Assembly: GCF_003945545.1 (NCBI RefSeq)
Contig: NZ_CP029617.1
Location: 6,351,001 to 6,415,000 of the forward strand
Source of the DNA: Streptomyces sp. WAC 01529
GTDB taxonomy: Bacteria > Actinomycetota > Actinomycetes > Streptomycetales > Streptomycetaceae
Direction of reading: 5' to 3'
Length of the DNA stretch: 64,000 bases
Shown: positions 43,631 to 51,267 of the stretch, one piece after another
Layout of the letters: each line of letters starts with the position of its first letter
Position numbering within the stretch: the stretch's first letter is position 1
The notes under the pieces: generated by a model
The model's database searches: none
The model's input: the letters and a program-made list of their open reading frames with translations, nothing else
What the model was told of the DNA's origin: nothing
Made by a program: the position numbers and the translations under genes

Positions 43631-45526
43631 CTAGAACGGCAGGCCGTTGCGCAGGACGGCCGGGGCGTTCAGCGTGACCGTGGCCACCGAGTTGACCGCG
43701 ACCGCGCCGACCGCGGTGACGGCGACCGCGGCGGCCGCGTTGACGGAGACGGCACCGGCCGACTTCAGGCTGACGGCACCGGCCGCGTTGATGTCCGCCA
43801 CGGCCCCCGCGGTGACGCCGAACTTGGCGCCCGCCTTGATGTCGACCGCCCCGCCGGCGCTCATCGTCAGCGAGCCGCCCGCGGTCAGCGACAGATTGCC
43901 GCCCGCCCTGATGCTGACGTTGCGGGTCCCGGAGATGGACACCGAACCGTCGCTCTGGATGGTCACGCTGGTGCGCGTCTCGTCCATGTGGACGGTGAGC
44001 CGCCCGTTGCCCGTCTGGAGCCGGATACCGCTCTTCATACGGGACTTGGCGTCCACCAGCTCGACGGTGTGACCGCTGCGCGAGGAGATCGAGCGCCAGT
44101 TGACCCGGCCGCTCGTCGGATCGACGGCGGGCAGCCCGTCCGTACCCGGCGTCGGCTTGTCGACGCCGTTGTACAGCCCGGCGAGCACATACGGATGCTC
44201 CAGCGAGCCCCGGTCGAAGGCGACGAGCACCTCGTCACCGACCTCGGGCAGCATCAGCCCGCCGCCCCGTACCCCGCCCAGCTGCGCGATGCGGCACCAG
44301 TCGCTCTCGTACGTGTCCGAGAGCCAGGGGAACCGCAGCTTCACGCGGTTCAGCCTGAGCGGATCCTTGGCGTTGCTGACCAGGGCCATGGCGACGCCCG
44401 GCATCGGCGGGGCGGCGTCGGCGCCCCCGGAGGCGAGCCCGTACAGCGAGCGGAACTGCCGTCCCGAGACGGTCAGCCACGTCGTGAACTGCCGCCCGGA
44501 CTCGAAGACATGGCGCACGCCGGTCGCCGTGTACTTCCCCTCGAAGGGGAAACCGGCGCCCTTCAACGCCACCGGGCGCCCGGGCCGCAGCTCGGGGTTG
44601 CCGGTGACGGCGACTTCCACCTCCGCGAACGACCCCGCCACATCGTCCGCCAACGCCCGTGCCGCATGGGTGACTTGGGCCTGCGTGGTGAACGGCGTGC
44701 GGGTCTCCGTCAACTCGGCCTTGCCGAAGGGCTGCGAGAGCTGGGCGGGCGTGATGTCGGCGACGATGTCCTTGCTGGTGATCGCGGGTGAGATGGCGGA
44801 CAGCGTCCGCTTGCCCCGCATGTCCCAGCCGCGCGCACCCGCCGTGGCGACCTGTCCGGCTGCGGTCACCGCGACCCGGCTGTGCAGGGCGTTGTGCCCG
44901 AATTCGAGGACGTACGGGCTCTGCGCGGCGGGAGTCGTGTCGGCGGGCGCGCCCGCGGCGGGCGTCAGCTTGGCGAAACACAGCTTCCCGTCCTCGTCGA
45001 ACGACAGGTGGGTGTCGTTCTCCTGGGCGAGGCGCGAGAGGAAGTCCCAGTCGGTGATGTTCGGCTGGGTGGCAAGCTCGTACACGGTCTGCGTCGCGTC
45101 GATCTTGCCGAGCTTCAGTCTGCTCGACGCGGCCACACGCCGCACGATGTCGGAGGCGGTCATGTTCGGGAAGCCCTGCACGCGGCGGTTGCGCAGCAGC
45201 CGGTGGCCGGGGTCGTAGCCGCGTACGACGAGGGACTTGCCGCCCGCGTCGGCGTCCACCTCCAGGGCAGTCACCTCACCGGTCAGCATCGGTTTGCCGC
45301 GCACGCCGTCCGTGAACGGAGACAGGACGGCCTCGGCCCCCACCTTGATCTGCGGGAACTTCTCCAGAATGTCGCCGCCGGTGTCGGCGAAGGTCAGCTG
45401 GAAGGCGGACGGCACGTTCACGCTGGAGTCCACCCAGCCCTCGACGAGCAGCACGGCGAGCTTGTCCGGCAGCCGGGAACCGCCGATCTCGGCGTGCAGG
45501 ACGCTCGTATACGTCTTCTCACTCAT
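43631..45526 (-). CDS. CIS spike, VgrG-like protein
   Basis: A 631-aa spike. The N-terminal gp27-like part (about 1-370) has FQLTFADTGGDI and LAQENDTHLSFDEDGKL. An OB-fold gp5-like domain follows (ALVSNAKDPLRLNRVKLRFPWLSDTYESDWCR and VGDEVLVAFDRGSLEHPYVLAGLYNG). Residues about 500-631 form a beta-helix needle of short Ala/Gly/Val repeats (AGGNLSLTAGGSLTMSAGG). It ends VLRNGLPF with no enzymatic extension and no PAAR domain. The start region is a 23-base duplication that creates a mini reading frame just upstream. Confidence 0.92.
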   Translation of the reverse strand: MSEKTYTSVLHAEIGGSRLPDKLAVLLVEGWVDSSVNVPSAFQLTFADTGGDILEKFPQIKVGAEAVLSPFTDGVRGKPMLTGEVTALEVDADAGGKSLVVRGYDPGHRLLRNRRVQGFPNMTASDIVRRVAASSRLKLGKIDATQTVYELATQPNITDWDFLSRLAQENDTHLSFDEDGKLCFAKLTPAAGAPADTTPAAQSPYVLEFGHNALHSRVAVTAAGQVATAGARGWDMRGKRTLSAISPAITSKDIVADITPAQLSQPFGKAELTETRTPFTTQAQVTHAARALADDVAGSFAEVEVAVTGNPELRPGRPVALKGAGFPFEGKYTATGVRHVFESGRQFTTWLTVSGRQFRSLYGLASGGADAAPPMPGVAMALVSNAKDPLRLNRVKLRFPWLSDTYESDWCRIAQLGGVRGGGLMLPEVGDEVLVAFDRGSLEHPYVLAGLYNGVDKPTPGTDGLPAVDPTSGRVNWRSISSRSGHTVELVDAKSRMKSGIRLQTGNGRLTVHMDETRTSVTIQSDGSVSISGTRNVSIRAGGNLSLTAGGSLTMSAGGAVDIKAGAKFGVTAGAVADINAAGAVSLKSAGAVSVNAAAAVAVTAVGAVAVNSVATVTLNAPAVLRNGLPF

Positions 45527-45549
45527 CGCGTGTACGTCTTCTCACTCAT
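45504..45549 (-). repeat. Duplicated start region forming a coupled 8-codon leader before vgrG
   Basis: Two 23-base units (45549-45527 and 45526-45504 on the minus strand) match at 21 positions; each begins ATGAGTGAGAAGACGTA. The first ATG overlaps the stop of the LysM gene (ATGA), reads eight codons (MSEKTYTR) and stops in a TGA that overlaps the second ATG, which starts vgrG. The arrangement makes a tiny relay frame between two genes. Confidence 0.85.
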
Positions 45550-46295
45550 GCGGACTCCACGTGGGCGCGGGCCGGGCGGGCCTCTTCGGCGGCGGGCAGC
45601 AGCAGTTCCGTGCCGGGCCTCAGCCGCATCGGGTCGTCGATGTCATTGGCCTCGGCGATCAGCCGCCAGCGGGTGGCGTCCCCGTACTCCCGCCACGCCA
45701 GCGAGGCCAGCGAGTCCCCGGCGACGGTGCGGTGCACGCGGCGGGCCGAGAGCGCGCCGGACGTCGGGTTCTGCCCCTTGGTGGCCATCGCTACCTCGGT
45801 GAGCGCCAGCGCGCAGGTGGCGCGGATCGGCTCGCCCGTCGGATTGAACAGGGTGTACGTCGCACTGACACTGGTCACGTACGCCACGAACTGCACGGTG
45901 TTGAACGACCCCCAGGAGAACCGCACCCAGGGCGGCGACGGCCGCTTGGAGGTGATGCTCTGCGGGGTCACCTCGCAGCAGGAGAGCAACAGCTCCACCT
46001 GCTTCTGCACCTTGCCGGAGTTCGGCGCGCCCGACGAGTCGAGGAACACCTCCAGCTGGAGCGTGGCGGGCACGGACCCGGTGAACTTCGGCGGCGCGCC
46101 CCGCATATAGGCGACCGCGGGCTGCGTGCGCCACTCGGCGGAGCGGCCCAGCTGCAACTGCGTCGGGTTGAACTGGAACTCGACCTCGCCGATCTTCCCG
46201 CCCATGGACCCGCCCAGATCGGTGGGCGGCTGATGGATGGCGAGCGCGGCCCGCACCAGGCTCGCCCCCGCCTTGCCGCCGGTCGGCGCGGCCAT
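45546..46295 (-). CDS. CIS LysM-domain tube-associated protein (Afp7-like)
   Basis: A 249-aa protein linking tube and spike in injection systems. The N-terminal two thirds carry the CIS tube-initiator pattern (GEVEFQFNPTQLQLGRSAEW, VPATLQLEVFLD, WGSFNTVQFVAYVTSVSATYTLFNPTGEPIRA). The C-terminal LysM (about 190-240) has AGDSLASLAWREYGDATRWRLIAEANDIDDP. ATG at 46295 follows the upstream stop as TGAGATG; a GTG three codons earlier is less likely. Its stop overlaps the leader frame before vgrG. Confidence 0.9.
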   Translation of the reverse strand: MAAPTGGKAGASLVRAALAIHQPPTDLGGSMGGKIGEVEFQFNPTQLQLGRSAEWRTQPAVAYMRGAPPKFTGSVPATLQLEVFLDSSGAPNSGKVQKQVELLLSCCEVTPQSITSKRPSPPWVRFSWGSFNTVQFVAYVTSVSATYTLFNPTGEPIRATCALALTEVAMATKGQNPTSGALSARRVHRTVAGDSLASLAWREYGDATRWRLIAEANDIDDPMRLRPGTELLLPAAEEARPARAHVESA

Positions 46296-46296
46296 C

Positions 46297-46734
46297 TCAG
46301 GCACCCCCCGCGTCGGTGAACCCGTGGTGCGCGATCTCCAGCGTCTCGGTCGCCACGCTCGGACTGTCCGGACTCAGGCTCGGCCCCTGCCAGCGCACGG
46401 GCAGCACCTCGACGAGCCCCCACTGCGCGACGACGGAACCGTCCGCGCGCAGGGCCGCGATCTGGGCCGTGGGCCGGGTGATCCCGGTGGCGATGGAGGA
46501 GATCCACGCGGCGACGCGGGAGGTGTCCGCGGTCAGGGGCCGGGTGAGGCGGATGGTGGAGAAGGTCACGCGGGTGGGCAACTGCCAGACGAACCCGTTG
46601 TTGCCGCCTTCCTGCCGTTGCTCGACCTCCACCTCGGAGGAGAGCCCGTCGCACCCGTTGAACAGGCCGAGGTCCTGGCCGTCGGTGGTCAGCTTGAAGA
46701 AGACGGTGGAGCCGGGGTCAAGGGTCGAGGGCAT
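46297..46734 (-). CDS. CIS inner tube protein (gp19-like), copy 2
   Basis: A 145-aa tail-tube protein of the gp19/Hcp-like family: FFKLTTDGQDLGLFNGCDGLSSEVEVEQRQEGGNNGFVWQL and ITRPTAQIAALRADG. It differs clearly from the tube protein encoded next to the sheath (50769-51212), so the two probably fill different positions; this one, beside the LysM gene, likely starts the tube at the baseplate. AGGAAAG lies five bases before the ATG. Confidence 0.9.
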   Translation of the reverse strand: MPSTLDPGSTVFFKLTTDGQDLGLFNGCDGLSSEVEVEQRQEGGNNGFVWQLPTRVTFSTIRLTRPLTADTSRVAAWISSIATGITRPTAQIAALRADGSVVAQWGLVEVLPVRWQGPSLSPDSPSVATETLEIAHHGFTDAGGA

Positions 46735-46790
46735 GGGTTCTTTCCTGGGGCGGATGTCGGAGGCCGGAGGGGGTGGAGTGAGGGCAGGGC

Positions 46791-49700
46791 TCAGCGGCCG
46801 TGGTCGCGGAGCCGCCCGATCCGCTCGCGGTCACCGCGAAGTTCGGCGCGGAGGAGGCGCGAGAGGGGGGCGAGGAGACGCCGGGCCAGGTCGTCGAGGT
46901 CGGCGGGGGTGGCTTCGGGGGCGGGGCTGGAGGGCCCGGGGTGCGCTGCGGGCTCGGTGGGGCGGGTGCGGGTGGTGGGCTTGTTGTCTGTGGGGGTGGT
47001 GGTACGGGTGACCGGGGTGGGCGGCTGCGGCTGGGGTTGCGGCTGAGGTTGAGGGGGAGGGGGCGAGGCAGGGGTGGGCTCGGGTCGGCGTCGCTGGACG
47101 GTGGTGCGGCGGGCCGGGGGAGCGGGGGCCTGGCGCGGTGCTCGGGGGTAGGGCTTGCTCAGGGGTACGACGGCGGGGGTGGCGGCCACGGGTGAGGGGC
47201 CGCCCACGGGGTGCGGGGCGGCGCTCTCGGCGGCCTGGAGCGGCACGGGGGCCGGGGCGGTCCGTGGGGCGGGGGTGGTGGGGCCGGCTGCCGGGGCCTG
47301 GGCGGTCAGGCTTCGGGAGGGGGCCAGGGGGAGGGCGGTACCGGGGGCGGCGGGCCGGTAACTGCCGGACGAGAGAGGGAGGTTGAGTGGGACGACGGGG
47401 AGGGGCAGAGGCGCGCTGGTGGGGGCGCTGACCTTCTCCGTCGGGGAGTGGGGTGTGGCCCTCTGCACGGGGGTGGCCGGTGTGCCGGTGGGGGTGTGCG
47501 GGGCCTTTGCCGGGGAGGCGGCGGCCTGCTGCGTGGGCGTGACTGGCGTGCCGATGGGGGTGCGGCGGGCGCCGGTTCGGGGGGCCGGGGTGGCGCTCGC
47601 GTGGGTGTGCGGAAGCCGCGCCGGGGTGACGGGCGCGTTGACGGGGGGCTGGCGGGTGCTGGCCTCGGGTGCCGGGGGGCTGCTCTTGTGGGGGTGCGGG
47701 GGCGCGGCGGGGGTGGTCGTGGCCTTCTGTACGGGGGTGGTGGGGGCGTGGTGGGGGCTGGGTTGGGGTGCCGGGGCGGGCGCGGCAGGGGTTTGCGCGG
47801 GCGGGGGAGTGTTGCTCTGGGGGTGCGGGCGCTTCTCCGGGGCGATTGGCGCGCCGACGGGGGACGGGTTGGTGCCGGTCCGGGAAGGCGAGGGGGTGCT
47901 GTCGGCGGTGGTGGCCTGGGGAGGGGCCGGGGTGGGCGCGGTCTTCTGGACCGGGGCGTGGCGGGTGCCGGTTTGCGGTGCCGGGGTGCGCGGGGGCGCT
48001 GCCGTGGTGCGGGCGGCCTTCTGCACGGGCGTGATCGGCGCGCCGATGGGGGAGCGCCGGGTGCCGGACGAGGGCGCCCGGGTGGCCGCGGCGGGGGCTT
48101 GACGCGGTGCCGGGGTGCTGCTCTCGGGAGCGTTCGCCGGAGTGGCCGGCGAGCTGGCGGGGGTCTGCCTGTCCCGGGGAGTGTTGTTTCCGTCGGCGTG
48201 CTGGGGCCTCGCCGTAGCGGGGGCGATCGGTGAGCCGACGGCAGGCGTGGCGGGGGGCTGCGGGGGCGAGGGGGTGTGGCTCGCGGTGGTGTGCGGGGTT
48301 CCCGTGGCGGAGGGGGTGATCGGCGCGCTGGGGCGGCTGCCGGGATGCGGTGCCGGGGCGGGTGCGGCGGGGTTCTGCGCAGGCGAGGGAGTCTTGCCTG
48401 TGGGGGCCTTCGCCGCGGAGGGGGTGGTCGGGGCGCTGGCTGGGGTGTGGTCGGCACTGCGCTGCGGGTGCGCGGCCCGATTCTGCGCGGGCGAGGGCGT
48501 GTCGCTTGCGGTGGTGTGCGGGGTTTCCGTGGCGGAGGGGGCGATCGGCGCGCTGGGGCGGCTGCCGGGGTGCGGTGCCGGGGCGGGCGTGGTGGAGTTC
48601 TGCGCAGGCGAGGGAGTCTTGCCTGTGGTGGTGTGGGAGGCCTTCGCTGCGGAGGGGGTGGCGGGGGCGCTGGCTGGGGTGTGGTGGGCGCTGCGCTGCG
48701 GGGGCGTGGCGGGGTTCTGCGCAGGCGAGGGGGTCTTGCCTGTGGTGGTGTGCGAGGCCTCCGCGCTGGAGGGGTTGGTCGGGGTGCTGACGGGGGCGTG
48801 GTGCTCGCTGCGCTGCGGGGGCGTGGCCGGGTTCTGCGCGGGCGAGGGCGTGTTGTTCGCGGCCTTCGCCGCGGAGGGGGCGATCGGGGCGGGGGCGTGG
48901 TCGGCACTGCGCTGCGAAGGCGTGTTGCTTGCGGTGGTGTGCGGGGTCTCCGCCGCCGAGGGGGTGATCGGCGCGCGGGGGGTGTCGCGGTGAGGCGGCG
49001 CGGCCGGCGGCTGCTGGTTCAGCGGCTGGCCGAGTCCCGCGCGGGGGCGCTCACTTGGGGCGGCGCCGGAGTCCGGTGCGGGGCGCTGGACCCGGCGTAC
49101 GCGAGGCCGCCGCTGTACGGGCTGGATGGGGGAATCCGCCCGTACAGCGACGGGGTCTGTTGCCGCCGACGCGTTCCCGGAAGCGGGAGCGGCGGCCGGC
49201 ATCCCCGGACCGGCGGGGGGCACCGGCCCGGGGACATCTATGGGCCGGACCGAGGCGTCCGGCGTGGTGGGCGCACCGCTCGCGGCAGCGGGCGGTGCCG
49301 TAGGCGTGGCGCCGACGGCGAACAGCTGCCGCTGCGGCACCGCGCTCGGCGCCGCCGACACCAGCGGGGAACGCCCCTTCGGCGTCGGCCGCACCAAGGG
49401 CACGGCACGGGAACCCGTTGCCGCCGAGGAGGGAGCTTCGGGGCGCCGGACCGCAGGGCCCGCGGGGGTGCTGTCGCCTACCGTCCCGCTGCTGCGGCTC
49501 GGGGCCGCCGCGTTCCGGGCGCTGGTAAGCGGCGTGGAGCTGGCGAGGGGCGCGGTCTGGGTAGGCGGCTTGTGTCGTACGGGGTGGGGCGCCTCGGCGG
49601 CCGGAGCGGCGTCAGGCGTTCCGGCACCCTGCCGTGCGGCCCTGCCGCCCTCAGCGTCGCTCCGGACAGAGCCGCCGACCGGCGACGCCCCCGAGGCACC

Positions 49701-50093
49701 CCCAGCATCCGCCTCGCCCGCCAACTCCCCACCCGCCAACGACCGCACAGGCAGACTCAACGAGGGCAGCTCAAGGCTCCCCGGCCGCCCGGCCACGGGT
49801 GTGAGGACGTCACGGAGCAGCCCGCCAGGAGCGGAGGCCTCCACGGCGTGACCCAACTGCCGACCCAGCGAGGGGTCCTGATGCGTGGCGAGCAGCGCGC
49901 CAAAGCCTTGCTCGGCAACCGTACGAGGCGCCGCGAGCACACGCTGGACCGGCGGCACGGAAACCCAGTCACGGTCCCGTACGCCTGACACAGCCTCAGC
50001 ACGCGCGTCGGCACCGGCACCGAGGTCAGCCCCGCGAGACGCCTCCACGGCCCCGTGCCTCCGCGCCCCCCGCCGCCACCCGAACAAGCCCAT
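46791..50093 (-). CDS. Long disordered Pro/Thr/Ala-rich CIS protein with tandem repeats and PVQR/PVQK motifs
   Basis: An 1100-aa protein. An ordered-looking start has FGWRRGARR and RDWVSVPPVQRVLAAP followed by ALLATHQDPSLGRQLGHAVE. The long middle is almost all Pro, Thr, Ala and Ser; about residues 370-640 hold six or seven copies of a 38-40 residue repeat (SAAKASHTTTGKTPSPAQN then PATPPQRSAHHTP). PVQR or PVQK recurs (VPPVQRVL, TPVQKAAR, APVQKTAP, TPVQKATT, TPVQRATP). The last 40 residues are helical and charged (LDDLARRLLAPLSRLLRAEL). GAGG lies six bases before the ATG. It could be a tape measure, a scaffold or a cargo handler; none is proven. Confidence 0.75.
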   Translation of the reverse strand: MGLFGWRRGARRHGAVEASRGADLGAGADARAEAVSGVRDRDWVSVPPVQRVLAAPRTVAEQGFGALLATHQDPSLGRQLGHAVEASAPGGLLRDVLTPVAGRPGSLELPSLSLPVRSLAGGELAGEADAGGASGASPVGGSVRSDAEGGRAARQGAGTPDAAPAAEAPHPVRHKPPTQTAPLASSTPLTSARNAAAPSRSSGTVGDSTPAGPAVRRPEAPSSAATGSRAVPLVRPTPKGRSPLVSAAPSAVPQRQLFAVGATPTAPPAAASGAPTTPDASVRPIDVPGPVPPAGPGMPAAAPASGNASAATDPVAVRADSPIQPVQRRPRVRRVQRPAPDSGAAPSERPRAGLGQPLNQQPPAAPPHRDTPRAPITPSAAETPHTTASNTPSQRSADHAPAPIAPSAAKAANNTPSPAQNPATPPQRSEHHAPVSTPTNPSSAEASHTTTGKTPSPAQNPATPPQRSAHHTPASAPATPSAAKASHTTTGKTPSPAQNSTTPAPAPHPGSRPSAPIAPSATETPHTTASDTPSPAQNRAAHPQRSADHTPASAPTTPSAAKAPTGKTPSPAQNPAAPAPAPHPGSRPSAPITPSATGTPHTTASHTPSPPQPPATPAVGSPIAPATARPQHADGNNTPRDRQTPASSPATPANAPESSTPAPRQAPAAATRAPSSGTRRSPIGAPITPVQKAARTTAAPPRTPAPQTGTRHAPVQKTAPTPAPPQATTADSTPSPSRTGTNPSPVGAPIAPEKRPHPQSNTPPPAQTPAAPAPAPQPSPHHAPTTPVQKATTTPAAPPHPHKSSPPAPEASTRQPPVNAPVTPARLPHTHASATPAPRTGARRTPIGTPVTPTQQAAASPAKAPHTPTGTPATPVQRATPHSPTEKVSAPTSAPLPLPVVPLNLPLSSGSYRPAAPGTALPLAPSRSLTAQAPAAGPTTPAPRTAPAPVPLQAAESAAPHPVGGPSPVAATPAVVPLSKPYPRAPRQAPAPPARRTTVQRRRPEPTPASPPPPQPQPQPQPQPPTPVTRTTTPTDNKPTTRTRPTEPAAHPGPSSPAPEATPADLDDLARRLLAPLSRLLRAELRGDRERIGRLRDHGR

Positions 50094-50167
50094 CACTTAC
50101 CTCGACTCACCAACCAACGACGCCTGACATTCCTACGCCCAACAGGCGCCCGCGCCCGCACCGCCCC

Positions 50168-50326
50168 TCACTGCCCGGCCTCCGCCCGCTCCACCAGCCT
50201 CGCCGTCCGCGCCACGTACGCGCGCCGGTCCGCGTGTTCGAGGTCGAGGATGTCGTCCATGCCCCAGTGGAAGTGGTAGGCGAGGTACGCGACTTCCTCC
50301 TCGATGCGGTCGGCCGCGTACGTCAC
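50168..50326 (-). CDS. DUF6760 family CIS microprotein
   Basis: A 52-aa protein I recognise as DUF6760, a small family found in CIS and tail loci. The sequence YAADRIEEEVAYLAYHFHWG then MDDILDLEHADRRAYV is helical with a conserved aromatic/His centre. GTG at 50324-50326 overlaps the stop of the tail-assembly gene (GTGA). It may be the small chaperone-like partner encoded after tail-assembly proteins; its role is unknown. Confidence 0.85.
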   Translation of the reverse strand: MTYAADRIEEEVAYLAYHFHWGMDDILDLEHADRRAYVARTARLVERAEAGQ

Positions 50327-50769
50327 GATTCCCCCAGGCGGCTCCCGGCCAGCTCCACCTCGAAGGACTCCGCGCAGTGCGGGCACGCCACGGCCGCCCG
50401 CGTGTGCCCCTCCGCGTTGATCTGCCGGTAGAAGTCCTGGAGGAAGGCGAGGTCGGAGGCGAACATGTTCTCCACCGTGCCGTCGTGGACCGAGCCGAGC
50501 GTGCCGAGCCGGGTGATGACCCGGCCGAGCAGGACCACCGAGAGATACGCGGGGTTCTCCCGCACGCGCACGTCCCGCAGCGGGACCAGCTCGTCGCGCG
50601 CCGTCGCCAGCCGCATCGCACCGGCGCGGTGCACGGTCCCGGACTCGTCCACGAAGCCACGCGGCAACTCGAACTCGAACTCCGTACGCAGGGGTTCACG
50701 GACCCCCGCCACGCCCCCCGGGGCGGACGCCGCCCCGGGTGCCACTCCTGCCGGGCCTTCGCGCCGCAT
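50323..50769 (-). CDS. Phage tail assembly-type CIS protein
   Basis: A 148-aa protein. The core FEFELPRGFVDESGTVHRAGAMRLATARDELVPLRD, LSVVLLGRVITRLG and FASDLAFLQDFYRQIN is the phage tail assembly (T4-like) pattern. A CPHC pair occurs near the C-terminus (VACPHCAESF); two more ligands for a zinc site are not evident. ATG overlaps the upstream tube stop by one base (TAATG), and its stop overlaps the DUF6760 start. Confidence 0.85.
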   Translation of the reverse strand: MRREGPAGVAPGAASAPGGVAGVREPLRTEFEFELPRGFVDESGTVHRAGAMRLATARDELVPLRDVRVRENPAYLSVVLLGRVITRLGTLGSVHDGTVENMFASDLAFLQDFYRQINAEGHTRAAVACPHCAESFEVELAGSRLGES

Positions 50770-51212
50770 TATTCGATGACCAGCTCTTCGAAGACGATGG
50801 TGACCTGCTCGGTCAGCGCGGCCGCGTCGCCCGCCTTGACCCCGCTGGTCTCCACCTTGCTGCACCAGGCGTTGCGCAGGTTGTACCGCTTCACCGGGTT
50901 GTTCTGGTAGTCCATCATCATGATCGTGGCGTTCTTGCGCGCCGAACCCATGTCGCCCGCGATGGACTTGTTGATCCACTCGCTGAAGACGGGGCTCTGC
51001 GTCATGCCGCGGGTGACCGTGCACTCGCCGGCCTTCTTCACGCCGGGCATCTTCTTCACGACGGGCTTACCGTCCGCCGACACCTGCTGGTACTCGATGA
51101 CGTCCTGCTCCATCGAAAGGCCGCTGACCTCTTGCAGGTACTCGACCATGACGCCGTCGATCTGGAGGCCGAAGTTGTGTGTGGTGAGGGCGTCACCGGG
51201 CTGAAGGGACAA
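50769..51212 (-). CDS. CIS inner tube protein (gp19-like), copy 1
   Basis: A 147-aa tube protein with the strongly conserved pattern HNFGLQIDGVMVEYLQEVSGLSMEQDVIEYQQ, then KPVVKKMPGVKKAGECTVTRGMT and ITVVFEEL-like ending (VTIVFEELVIE). Its place next to the sheath marks it as the major inner tube subunit. GTG/ATG start MSLQPGD with a good upstream site; 55 bases separate it from the sheath stop. Confidence 0.93.
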   Translation of the reverse strand: MSLQPGDALTTHNFGLQIDGVMVEYLQEVSGLSMEQDVIEYQQVSADGKPVVKKMPGVKKAGECTVTRGMTQSPVFSEWINKSIAGDMGSARKNATIMMMDYQNNPVKRYNLRNAWCSKVETSGVKAGDAAALTEQVTIVFEELVIE

Positions 51213-51267
51213 GGGAGTTCACTCCTGTTGTGGTTCTCGTGGGCGGTGCTCGACGTGCGTACGCGGT

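Noticed and set aside
48170..49000. Possible CRISPR-like array or minisatellite
   Set aside because: The repeats are in frame with the long CIS protein, vary in sequence, and have no conserved direct repeat with unique spacers.
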